64,000 nucleotides of DNA, from contig OY829539.1 in the NCBI GenBank assembly GCA_963691705.1, forward strand, positions 38,573,656-38,637,655, in the 5' to 3' direction. How positions within the stretch are numbered: position 1 is the first letter of the stretch; each line of letters starts with the position of its first letter. The notes beneath the pieces are model-generated. The model made no database searches and was not told where the DNA came from. It saw nothing but the letters and a program-made list of their open reading frames with translations. Below are positions 1 through 10,633 of the stretch, in pieces. Position numbers and translations under genes: made by a program. Source of the stretch: Viola odorata. Taxonomy: Eukaryota; Streptophyta; Magnoliopsida; Malpighiales; Violaceae.

Positions 1-1078
1 TCATTTTATTTTCTCTTTCTCTCATTTTCTTTTTCTCCTCCTTTCTCCCATCTTTCCCTTTTCTCCTTATTTATCTTCTAACCATTCGAGTCGTTTCCTT
101 GATCTTTCCTTGGCAGGTGAGTAGCACTTTTTAAAGAACAGAAAGGGCTAGACACGAAAAGGTCAAATGGGGAGAAGACAAGATCGAGGGCAAGACAAAG
201 CAACTGCTGGAATCAAAAGTCGAGGGCAAAACAGTAACACAAGATCGCTTCCTCACCACAACAAAACATAAGTGTGGGAAAGTGAAGTCCAAGCATCAAG
301 CCCTCGACGTTAATCATTCAAAGAAGAAATACGCAAAGATTGCCAGCTCCAGCTCCTAGAATTTAAAGAGTGAGCCGAGGAAGAAAGATTTGTGCCTGCT
401 TCTTCTATACAAAAAAAAAGAAGAAAAAAATCAAATAAAAGCAGAGCAGACACAACAAAATAGCAAAAGGCCACTAACTCATGCCCTTCACGCAGATCAA
501 AACCTCCCCCACTGAAGAATGCAGAAGTCATCATCTAGCCCTCGCTGTCGTGCCTCCAGCAAGTGCTTACTCACCGCCTCTCATTTTTTCAGCCAAGGAA
601 TCCCTCAAACCAGTTGGTTATCTTTCTTCTCTATCTCATTTTTCTCTTTTCCATTTCTTTTTATTTTCTCTTTTTCCTTCTGTCCTATCTCTTCTCTTCC
701 TTCTTCATTTTTTTTGAACCTATCCATCCCCTTTTCTTTTCTTTTCTTTTTCATGATGCAAAGTCCCTTTTCTATTGCTAGATTGCCCATGCATGTGTAC
801 TACGTACTCGGATTGATATGCAAACTCTATTTTGTGCTATGTTATATGTATTTTGAGTGTCTAAACACATAGCCCTGTTTGCGAGTGAGAGTGTAAACAC
901 ATTTCTGGTGAGGATTGCTCGTGGCTAGGCCTGATGTGGAAAAGTTCTACCTTTGGGGTCGTTATCCCTCTGGTTTAATGCAGGTGTGCATCTAGGCAGG
1001 GAGCGTCTTATCGAGGTCTGGACAATTGATTGGTTTGTTTATTCTTGTGCTATGGTTGATTGGTAGTGTGGAGATATT
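1..1078 (+). other. Athila copy D, 3' untranslated region
   Basis: No convincing gene. The stretch resembles the sequence between ORF3 and the 3' LTR of the complete Athila copy at 32103-33780. It has a CT-rich start, a short AAGTGTGGGA-like word near 270, and a conserved block from about 773 (GCATGTG, then TACTCGG, then two GTGT..AAACAC words), ending in GTGTGGAGATATT just before an LTR starting TGATAACG. Short predicted peptides here are CT-rich low complexity. The rest of the element lies left of the window. The family assignment rests on shared words with the better copy and is good; function beyond a 3' UTR is not visible. Confidence 0.6.
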
Positions 1079-2955
1079 TGATAACGTGTGTTTTATGCCT
1101 GATTTTCCCTTCATTCTTACCTTGATTTTGGCATGATACTGCTAAGTTTCCCTTATTTCCATCCATATTGCAGATCTAGGCCAAAAAGGAGAAATATACG
1201 AAAACTCATGCTTTCCTAGAGATTTCTGCGGAGCTCAAGCTTCAAGACTAGCGTAGAGGTCAAGACACCTTTTTTGCCATCGAGGCCCTGCCGTCGATTC
1301 CTTGATCGAGCCCTGGATGGACCAAAAGTGTTATCTCCACGTGTCTTCACCTCCGTGCCTCCACGTGTCCCTTCTAGCGCATTTCAGAGAGCTCTGCGCA
1401 GATCCCTAGGAATATTCCCTTTTGCCATTTTGGGACATCCCACTTGGAGGAGCATGCACTCCTTGTGTTGTACTTCTCTTAGCTAGAAATTTTGTCCCTT
1501 AGTGGATGGTTAGGATATTTATACCCTTGAGTTTTAAGGTTTTGGACATCAATTTTTACACTCTCACTTTGAGGATAATTTCAGTAGCTTTCTTTTAGTG
1601 TTTTTAATTGTTGGGACTTGTTCCTCCCTCTTCTCTCCTTAGCGGCCGACTTTAAGCATTATAACAAACCGGAGCTGTAGCTCCGGTCGACATTAATCAA
1701 GTTTTCTTCTTTATCTCTTCTTTATTTTGCTATGCTATCTTCATCTATTACTTGTTCATTTTCTAACACGAGTGGCTAAAACCCACGTTCTTAGCAAAGG
1801 GAATTTCGTGGGTTGTATGGGTAGATAAGAGGCCTAATAGTGTTTAATATATTCTCAAAGTTATATTTGGTTGCTTGTCACTTTATCTACATTTTTGCTT
1901 AGGGTGATTAGAAGCTTGATCAACTCCTAGTTTTCCCTTTATGATTGTTGTCGCCCTTGTAGTGAAAACGTAGCCGGGAAGTTGCAAGGTAAGAGCAGGC
2001 AACTAGATTGGTGTCCTCGGGTGATTCTGGTTTCATCTGTGTAGGGCAAGCAACTGACTAGGGCTGTGTCGCGAGCCTGACAAACTGAGAGGCATTCAAC
2101 CCTAGACGTGTCTTTCTTCATCTTCATGGGCTCTTTGGATCCTGCCCCGGTCCATGCTAGTGACAGTGCTGAAGTGTAAAGGTTGCCTTTTGATGACAAG
2201 ATAGGTAGCTGGGAGGATACCAAAGCGTCATGGCCACCTTATATATGAAAACGGGGGGTGGCTTTTCTTAAGAAAGAAAACAGGGGGTCTACGTGAAAAC
2301 ATGTCCCCTATAGCATGTCTATGGCATGAGAATGGAATATCCATGCGCCGATGACTATCGAGCCCTTGACGTAACCCAAGAAAGACCTTTGCTAAGATCT
2401 CCTCTCCCTTGATTTATATTATCTTTACTCATTACTTTGTTTAGTTGTTCTTCTCTTTATTACTATTTCTGATTTTATTTGCTTATCGTGCCCTTGATTA
2501 TCGCTTTCATTACTTAGAATTGATAGCTCAAATTGCTGCCTTGGTTAACTTTCTTAACCAATAAAACCCCCCGTTATCTCGTTACGATTCTGTGCATTTT
2601 AACCTCTGTCATACAATCGAGGGCTAGATTTCAGTCCTCTCAATCTCTATGGTTCGACCCTAGTTTGTACATCTAGGCCTCAGGACTTCCTTCCATCTTC
2701 ATTCCTACGTATTATCTTCCTTCCTTATGTATTATCTTCATCTCTTTACGCTGTGTCCCCGAGTCATCCTTCTTGGTCATTGTACTTATTTTTTGTGTCC
2801 ATGTTTGTGCGAACTCTTGGGCTAGATCCTAACCAAGAGGCTCCATACACTACGGCTTATTTCACAAATACAGCTTATGTCTTGCCGCTTATAACCGATC
2901 CTTCTAGCACCGTGTCCTGCTCTTCGATTTCAAAGGTAGACGTGATCTAGCACCA
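1079..2955 (+). repeat. Athila copy D LTR
   Basis: Begins TGATAACG after a purine-rich GTGTGGAG tract and ends GATCTAGCACCA, giving about 1.88 kb, near the 1.74 kb LTR of Athila copy A. It follows the same order: GGCATGAT..CTGCTAA near the start, the 'GGTCACGAGCCTGACAAACTGAG'-type segment near 2070-2095 (GTCGCGAGCCTGACAAACTG here), a GTTACGATTC / TTCGACCC segment near the end. A perfect short inverted repeat, ACCGGAGC..GCTCCGGT, lies near 1669-1688. As a 3' untranslated region precedes it, this should be a 3' LTR. The bases after it, AATTGGC, match the start of the Athila primer site, which is odd for a 3' LTR. Confidence 0.65.
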
Positions 2956-3319
2956 AATTGGCAATATTTTGGTAAGTGAGCTTGGTAAGTGAGGGTTTTA
3001 GGGAAATGATGTAAGAGAGCTGACTTTGTTCAAACTAAAATGGAATAAAATAAAAGGGAAACACTGAGTTTGTCTAGGGAAAAGTGAAAAAATGGATCAA
3101 ACTTAAAGATTTTAACAAACAGCTCAAGAACACTCAAGAACACTAATTTGTCTGGTTGAGCTGTTCTTGGAAAAACCTTTGGTTTTTAACATCGACATTC
3201 CTAAGACATAGAACTACAACTTTCATTTAGAAAGAAGAGAAAATTCGGCAGAAAACTCAAAGAAAAATTGTACACAAGAACACGAAGAACACGAAGAACA
3301 CTAATTGATCGTTTATAAT
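2956..3319 (-). repeat. Chromovirus-like leader fragment, reversed
   Basis: No gene. Read on the minus strand, this resembles the leader region after the primer site at 41396, around 41770-42060: both have GAAAGTT.TAGTT.T.TGTCTTA, repeated GTGTTCTT words, and TTTGATCCATTTTT. It therefore looks like a scrap of the same LTR-retrotransposon family in the opposite orientation, squeezed between two Athila LTRs. Similarity was judged by eye, and the ends are approximate. Confidence 0.4.
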
Positions 3320-4707
3320 TGATATACTTGTTATCTGTTTTAGCCACATTTGAGTTAATGATACTGCTAACATGTGCTTAATTCTTCCTTTTTGGCAGAA
3401 CCAAACTTTAAGTGCCAACTAGATGCAAAGGAAGTAGAGAGCACATAAAAAGGGTAAAAGCGATCAAGTCTTATGCTGAGGGCTGGAAGGGAGCATTTCC
3501 GAATCTTCCCTAGACCTAGGAAAGAGATGGCTATCACTGAAGCAGAGTTGAGGACGCGCGTCAACATGGACTGGGCCTGGCGCGAAATTAAAAGAAGTGG
3601 AGTAGTGCTGAAAGAAGAAGGGACTAGGAAGGCTAGTAGGACTTAGAGACTTGGGCAATTCTATTCCCACTCCAATTAGATATTTTATTCCTTGTTCTAC
3701 TCAAACAATTATTCCTGTTTTAGTTAATTTCTATTTTTAAATTAGGTTAAGAATTTTAGAAGACTATTTAAGTTGGATTTGGCCACCGAGAGTGGAAGTT
3801 TGGGGTTCCAGATTTTGTTCTTCCTCTCAACTACGCCACCTTGCTACCTTCTAGACTTCATTTTCATCATTGAATTCAGTTTGATAAATCAATTTCAATT
3901 TGTTATTTCCACTATGTGTCGTAGCTAAACACCTTATTCTTAGTAGGGATCGAGAGGCATAATTCATAGAAATAGTTTTCTATTTCTTCTCTTCTTATTT
4001 TAACGTTAATTTGTTCCTGTTGGGCTTAACATTGGCCAACCTGTGTTTGGACTTGGATAATTACAGTAAGTTCTAATAATGCTGGGTTTAAACTTGACCA
4101 ATGTTAGAAGAACATAAGTAGACAACTAGTGGATAGAAGGAATAAGAGTTGCTGCTTAAAGCTAGAAGAATAAAAGGATTAGGCTTATAGTGACAAGTGA
4201 ACTGATCTCTAGGCCTAGGAAAGTCTCTCCCCGATTATATCAATTGACTAGTTAAATCCTATAAGTGAACCTTAGGGTTACTAGAAGATTAGGGTCCTTA
4301 ATAGAGTGTCTCTTTAGTTAGCTTGTTAAAGGACGAGAGTAGGATGTCTAAGTGAACCTGATTTCTATAGCTTTTGTATAAAACCAGTTTTGAATATGTT
4401 TTTGTGTCAATGATCAAAGGCATTGACTTGTGACCTCAAGAGATCTCTACCAGGAATATCTCTCTCATTGGATTCAAAATCATCTTGCTCTCTTTGTCTC
4501 ACGACATCTTATTTGCTTATTTACTTTCAGTACTGTTTTAATTCATCACTTGAAAACTACATCCTAAATTGCTTGTTCGATTTGGTTATTTGCTGGAAAT
4601 TAAGATTAGTGCGATTGTCCCTAAGGATCGAACCTCTTACCATTGTACACAATCCCTTTTGTTGCTAAGTGCTAAGTTGTATTTATTTTTGCTGGATTCG
4701 ACACCCA
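3320..4707 (+). repeat. Athila copy E 5' LTR
   Basis: Begins TGATATACTTG and ends TTCGACACCCA, about 1.39 kb, just upstream of an Athila-type primer site and a gag start. An internal GATACTGCTAA near 3360 matches the GATTCTGCTAA of other Athila LTRs. The LTR is diverged from those at 1079 and 22082, so it is a different subfamily or an old copy. No intact promoter box is claimed. The stretch holds no gene. Confidence 0.55.
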
Positions 4708-4715
4708 TTAAATTT

Positions 4716-4733
4716 TGGGGCCATTGCCGGAGA
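4716..4733 (+). promoter_or_regulatory. Degenerate primer binding site, tRNA-Asp type
   Basis: TGGGGCCATTGCCGGAGA differs at a few positions from the Athila primer site TGGCGCCGTTGCCGGGG, which is complementary to the 3' end of plant tRNA-Asp. It lies between the LTR end and the gag ATG at 4765, as expected for an Athila 5' end. Confidence 0.65.
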
Positions 4734-4764
4734 CTACGGTTACTAATTTTTGTTTTCATATTTC

Positions 4765-6640
4765 ATGACCAGATCATCCGGTTTGCAGTTCATATCGTAC
4801 AATTAAGAGATATCCAGAACAGAAACTGCACTAAGAAGGATCGCCCAACAAAGGTTTAGAGAAGATTCATCAGTGAATTCTAATTCTGAGCCAGGATTAA
4901 AAGACTCATTCATAGACCTAGGGGTAGACTCGGAAGCAGAATCAGAACCGAGATGGCCAATCAAGCTGAGCAGACCCTGAGGGAACTCAACCAAAGGGCA
5001 GAACAACAGACCTTCCTATGCATCAACTATGACCCAGTACGATATGACTGGGTTGTCAAGTCCAATGTTATGAATAAGCTGAGCAAGTTCCATGGCCATC
5101 CCACCGAGAACCCTTACAAACATCTCTAGAGATTTCAGTTTGAATGTGATGCCCTGAAACCATCAAAAGTACAGATGGAGAGAGCTAAAATAAGAGCTTT
5201 CCCATGGTCTCTGGAAGACTCCGCCAAGAATTGGTTCTTCGGCCTCCCCCATAATTCCATTAATAGCTGGGCAGACATGGCCGCCACCTTCCTCAAGAAG
5301 TACTGGTCGGCGACGAAAGTCGAGATGGCAAGGAAGAATCTGGTAGCAATTCAGCAGCGCAACGCTTAGTCTTTTGGCGAGTACCACTAGAGATTCAAAG
5401 ATCTCCAGGAAATATGTCCCACACATGGAGTGCTAGAGTAGTCACTGATCCAATACTTTTATGATGGGATGTGCATCAACGACAAGGAGAAATTGGACTC
5501 AGCCGTAGTAGGAGCTCTCCTAGACTTGACACCTAGCCGAGCAAGGGCTCTCATCCAGACCTTGACAGACAACTACCAATAAAATAGGACATATGACAAA
5601 ACCACAACTAATGGTGTGAATATGGCTGTAATTGAAAAGCACACGGAGGAAGTCTCTACCTTCATGAAGAACTTTCCAACTACTCTGGCTCAAGTTCATC
5701 ACTGCAGCCACAACAATAGATTCCATGTGGTGTCTGTTGCCAACCAAGGCATATGACACATGAGTGCCCACTGATCATGGAAGCACCAGGACCAGAACAA
5801 GTCAATTCTGCCATGCCATAGCAAGGAAACCCCTTCCCCAACAATTCTGGTTAGAAGAACTACCCTCAATACGGATGGGGTTCACAGTAGCAACACCCTC
5901 CTCCCTTCGACTAGAGGAATCTCAAACCTAGACAACCACCATATAATCCACCACCAACTCAACCTTTAGTTCCTCAACTACCTGCACCCACCCAACCACT
6001 ATAGATTACTGGGGTACCTCTCGAGGAGACACTCAAATAGATCATTCAGTACACTCAGACAAGCATAGCTAATATGGACAAACAAGTTGGACAACTAACT
6101 ATGAACCAACAAAATACCTTAAGAAAATTTCCATCCAAGGGACGAGCATTCCAGAACCAGAGCCAGAACTAAAAGTTGAGGTGTTACTAGACGAGCCTAT
6201 TCCAGCCCAGTAACCTCGAGTAACCCAAATCGTGCGAGAACCACATGTAATCCCTCCTCCCCCTTTCCTGAAAGGTCTTTAAAGACCAAGAAGGAGAGGG
6301 AAGAGAGGGAAATTCTTGAGATGATTTCTCTAGTTTCGAAGTATGCAAAATTCTTGAAGGACCTCTACACCAATAAGAAGAAGTTTGCGGGCATAGAACG
6401 ACTGAACTTGAACGAAAACGTCTCTGCAGTGCTTAAGAAGAAACTCCCGGCGAAGTGTAAGGACCAAGGGACCTTCGTGATCCTATGTAAGATCGGGAAT
6501 AAAGAGTTAGAGAAGGAGCTGTGTGATTTAAGGGCAGGTATAAACATCATTTCACTTTTTTTTTTTAAACACTATCCATTGGATCTCTTAATGAAACAAC
6601 AGTTGTTACATGAATTGCGGACAGATCGAAATCTATGAAT
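4765..6640 (+). pseudogene. Athila copy E gag and start of protease, decayed
   Basis: Starts ATGACCAGATC, giving MTRSS, as in the intact Athila copy (MTRRS). Recognisable gag remains are at 5175-5369 (AKIRAFPWSLEDSAKNWF, the usual Athila gag core) and on to about 5580. The region then becomes a Gln/Pro-rich tail with many TAG codons where Gln is expected. 6321-6638 matches the gag-protease junction (YAKFLKDLYTNKKKF, then KCKDQGTF and a protease-like CDLRAGIN in place of DLGxxIN). Reading frame is lost several times and the rest of pol is absent: the copy stops about where a reversed Athila LTR stub begins. It is a relic with no plausible product. Confidence 0.7.
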
Positions 6641-6847
6641 CCATGATCAACACATCTCTATCTCTACCATCTTGGCCAAGCCTACGGCCAAGATTGCTAC
6701 TCTATCGCTCAAGGAATATGTTTCCTTCATTTCTTCCCTTGCCCAAGACTTCCTTCAAAAGATAGCAAATTGACGTGAAAGAGATTATTTTTACCATAAA
6801 CAAGGTAGTTTAAGATGGTAAAAACACATGGAAATAAACGTCAATCA
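6641..6847 (-). repeat. Athila copy C, truncated 3' LTR
   Basis: On the minus strand the element's 3' untranslated region ends in a GC hairpin and GTGTGGTGAGGTT, followed by TGATTGACG, the expected position and form of an LTR start. Only about 200 bp remain before the sequence merges with the decayed gag of copy E, so most of the LTR is missing. The left boundary is approximate. Confidence 0.45.
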
Positions 6848-6867
6848 AACCTCACCACACTTTAACA

Positions 6868-6885
6868 ATGCTTGCCCCCAAGCAT
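6868..6885 (-). other. Hairpin before 3' LTR
   Basis: On the minus strand ATGCTTG-GGGG-CAAGCAT can form a seven-pair stem with a four-base loop. It sits about 20 bp upstream of the LTR start, the same place as the hairpin at 33743-33760 in Athila copy A. Confidence 0.5.
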
Positions 6886-7226
6886 ACTAGACTCTTAACT
6901 AAGAAAATAAAAGAAAGACTCAAAACTGGGAAAATAAAAGAAACACACAATGGCAAATTTCCTGGACAGAATACCCTTAGCCAATCCCTTTACACCTTCA
7001 TACCTATGACAGTCAGCATACTCCTCAATGGATCCCAACCCTTGTGAACATGGCCTATTCAACGCCCTAAACATTCGAATTTCACATGACCATAACATCT
7101 TTGCATTCCACAACAGACTTTACAAGACAAGACAACCACCGACTTGGGTATTCTCCCCTTAATTCAACTGCTCAACATCATCATTCAGTTGCCTTGTCTG
7201 AAAATTTTCTATGCCAGTATTGCTAC

Positions 7227-7349
7227 AAGTTTCTTGAATATTAATGCTTAGTGAGGCAGAAATATCAAGACATACATTTTTTCTTTTTTCTTTGCTCTTT
7301 GAAAGTTTCTTGAATATTAATGCTTAGTGAGGCAGAAATATCAAGACAT
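7227..7349 (+). repeat. 47-bp direct repeat, two copies
   Basis: AAGTTTCTTGAATATTAATG and the following 27 bases occur at 7227-7273 and again at 7303-7349, separated by a T-rich spacer (period 76 bp). This looks like a local duplication in untranslated element DNA. Confidence 0.8.
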
Positions 7350-8007
7350 TTTATTTCATAATTTTTTTTAGAGCATGCAATTACTAGGCATAAATGTAGT
7401 TCTCTACATTAGAGCAGATTCAGCACATCACAAGGCAACAAACTCCATTAACCACTTAGCAGTTTTCCTTAAGGGGATATTAAATATTTTTAGTGGAAGC
7501 TCGTCTATTTATCAAGTCTGTTACGCAATGCTAGACCTCATGATCATGTACAAGATGGATGCTTAATAGATACCAGGACCCGTACCCTTACTGGTGTTGA
7601 ATATGTTAACCCATTGAAATGCCTTGTTCAAAAGTTAAGGGGTCACAAGGTGAAGGATGCTAGAGGTCAAGGACATTAAGAAAAAGGCCTCAAGCATAGT
7701 CCAGATTTTTTTTCTCGACACTCAAACAAAACAGAAAACACACATATAAAAACAACAAAAATCATGCATCAAACTCTAACTAGACACCTAACTTAGCCTA
7801 GATTCGAAACAATTTCATGCACAAAGGAAAAACACACAAAAACACAAAAAAAAAACATGTATATACAGACAAGAAACATAAAAAACACCCTCACCACACA
7901 TAGAAGACACATTGTCTTCAATGTGTAAATGAGAGCAAAAAATAAAAATAAAAAGACACAATAAATGGAAAAAGAAATGAAAAGAAAAGGACACGAGCTG
8001 GGGGCAT

Positions 8008-10037
8008 TTACTGAGTTGCTAGAGGTGGAGGTGGTGGGTTTGGAATGGGCACATATGGTGCAGAACTATCTCCTTCCTCTGAAGAGCCACTGGAATCACT
8101 ACTGCTGCTGCTGCTGAAATGAGAGTTGACCTTGTTGCGTATGTTGGCAACAACTTTATCCATAGCTTGGATAAACTTGAAGGAGACCTCAAGGAGGTTT
8201 TGGATGCGCTGGAATCTATTCTCTTGCTGCACCAGAAATTTACTGAGTTGTTCCTACTAGGTTTTCTCGATATGCGTAAATAGGGCTTGCTGCTGATGAA
8301 CCACCTGCCTTAATTGCTCCTTAGCATCCAACTGGTAGTCATGAAATAGATGCTGGTTTTCTGTGAAAACCTGCATCTGATCACGCTGCATGTAGAGGAG
8401 CTCCCGTGCCCATTCTGAAATTAATGAGTGGACAAAGTTAGGTCATCTGCTGGATCACTGATCTTGGCATCTTGCTCAAGATTAGGCTCTTTATCTACAC
8501 TACTGGTATTGGGAACTGCATCATCAAGCTGGATTGGCCGCAGCTTGAAATTGCCATTGATCCTCTTACCGTAGAGGTGATCTGCTACTTGTGTGAATCC
8601 TGTATTAAAACAAAGAAAGCCTTTTTCCTCGTAGAAATGGCCCATCTGGTCAAAAGCCCTAAGATCTATAATCTTAACGGTACAGGATTTATGCATGTTT
8701 AAAGAAGGTAGATCAACACCTCTAGCAGTTGCAGTGATATGAGAAATAAGAGTGCCTAAGATTAGCTTAGGGATGCTATCGCATGCTTTAATCTGCCTAA
8801 CTATCCAATAGCCCAAATTAACCCTCTTTTTATGCAGCATACACCAAAGTAGAAAGACTTCTAACTTAGAAATGTTGCCCGAAATAATTTTTTTTCCAGA
8901 AAGGTTAATGGACAAGATCCTTTAGAGCATCCTCAAGGTAGGATCTCGGATCTGGTGGGCCTTAGCATTTTTATCAAAATTCCCTTTAGGGTCACCAATT
9001 AATTCCCTATAGGCACTGTCTTATCCCAATTAGGGGGATAATCAGTCAAAGCATTCCTATATTCATCAGAATTAAGCTTATCCTCTTTAACAAATCCAAG
9101 CAAAAGATTCAATTCATCCACAGATAAGTGACACCAAATATCAAGCAGTCTAAAATTAACCACATCATACTCGCCAAGATCAGGATTGGCTCTACCATTA
9201 GCATACAGTCTGTCCTGATCCAACCAGAAAAAAAAGCATGGAATTCCAGACACAACTCAACATAAACAAGCATGTCAAGGTACATAAAACAATCCCACCC
9301 AAGATTAATAATAAATTGCCTAATCCTGTTACCCACACCCAAGGCATCCAGAAATGAAAAGCTAAGATCAGGGGTATCAAGCCTCAAATAACCTTTTAAG
9401 TAGGAATACCTTGGCAGTCTTGGCCGCAACCTTGGCCAAGACTGCAGCTGCTTCAGCATCAGAATCTTCTTCTTCAGGCTCAGCTTCCTCAATCTTCTTC
9501 CCCTTCGCGACCGCAGAACGTGTCCTCTTGGCTGGCACCGCTTCTTCATTAGCAACCTCTATCTTCCTCTTCCCTATTTTCTTCTCTTTGGTCGAACCCT
9601 TTTCGCACAGAGGTTCAGAGTCAGCACCTTTCTTCCCAGCCTTTTTGCGAGCCACCTGTTTGGCTCTAGTAGTGGGCTGCACTTTCTTATCGGAATCAGT
9701 ATCCGATATCTCTTCCACTTCCTGGCTACCCTCTTTGCTAACCCTAGATTGGGTTTTTGGCTCTTCGGTGAGGAGAATCTTCCTCTTGGTTGGGAGAGTG
9801 CCCTGAGGATACTTAGAGGTCTGCGCTGGAGGATGAGTGGATAAAACTTGTTTTGCATGTTGGCTTGGAGAACCAGAGAGGTCCTTTTCCATGGACATGA
9901 TTGTTCTTTCTATGCTAAGTGCTTCGCTAAGATTCTGTGGTAAATCGTTTTTCTGGATTTGAAAGAGAAGGAGATTACGAAGAGGTAGGGGATTTTGGTA
10001 CGGCTGATTTCTTGGAAGATTTCTTGGATTTCACCAT
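8008..10037 (-). pseudogene. Athila copy C ORF3 (extra gene after pol), decayed
   Basis: Minus-strand fragments at 10037-9377, 9555-9109, 9253-8999, 8915-8421 and 8232-8008 together follow the order of the intact ORF3 at 30066-32102. They comprise a Lys/Arg/Glu-rich N-terminal third, then a folded core with VGNRIRQFIINLGWDCF, SVDELNLLLGF, LWCMLHKKRVNLGYWI and MGHFYEEKG, then a Ser/Pro-rich tail. The first ATG (10035-10037) is followed by an early stop; later pieces are out of frame with one another. In Athila elements this gene has been called env-like because of its place. I see no signal peptide or membrane segment, and the core resembles the family annotated as putative plant transposon protein. 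No intact product is possible here. Confidence 0.7.
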
Positions 10038-10633
10038 GATATAAGGAGAGTTGATCATGGAGTGAAAGTCGGAAGGTGGAGGAGTTTTAGCCGAGGAGGT
10101 GTTTGAGAGATTTTCGGTGAGAGAGAGAAAAGTAAGGGATTTGAGGGTTTAGTGGGAGATAAGGAGTCTAACTCATCATAATCTTTTATTAATTAAAATT
10201 TGAAAAATTAATTTCCAAATTACAATTAATTTTCAAATTGTAACCGTTACTCCTACTTTTTCTCCTCCTCTTTACACGTTATCTGCTCCTTTTTTTTCCT
10301 TTTTCTCCGCGTATCCTTCAATTCTTGGCCGAATAAAGTGTGGCCTGGATAAAAAAGACTTAGCCAAGTTCCCTCACTACACTTAATCCTCGTAAACTCT
10401 CCAGAAAACTCCAAGAAAATACTTGAAAGAAGATCAGTAAGTGACTCTGGAAAAATTTTGAACAAACTATTTATTCACAAAAATTGAAAATAAAAACAAA
10501 AAGAAAAAGAAAATAAAAGAAGAGAGGAGAAGAATTAAAAAGCATGGGTTGCCTCCCATGTAGCGCTCTAGTTATAGTCCTAGGCATGACTCTGCTCTGC
10601 TTTTCACTGAATCTTAGGTGAGACTTCAATCAC
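10038..10633 (-). other. Athila copy C, spacer between pol and ORF3
   Basis: No gene seen. AT-rich spacer between the integrase end and ORF3, like 29380-30065 of Athila copy A. Confidence 0.5.

Larger units (their letters stand above)
6848..8007 (-). other. Athila copy C, 3' untranslated region
   Basis: No gene seen. AT-rich sequence between ORF3 remains and the LTR stub. It contains a seven-pair hairpin at 6868-6885, a 47-bp direct repeat and adenine-rich tracts near 7740-7980. Its position and the hairpin before the LTR match the 3' untranslated regions of the other Athila copies. Confidence 0.5.

Noticed and set aside
519..872. Phe/Leu-rich ORF resembling a membrane protein
   Set aside because: Comes from a CT-rich tract in an untranslated region; the same tract is open in several frames.
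9411..9806. 131-codon plus-strand ORF opposite ORF3
   Set aside because: Reverse complement of the Lys/Ala-rich ORF3 N-terminal part; no independent support.
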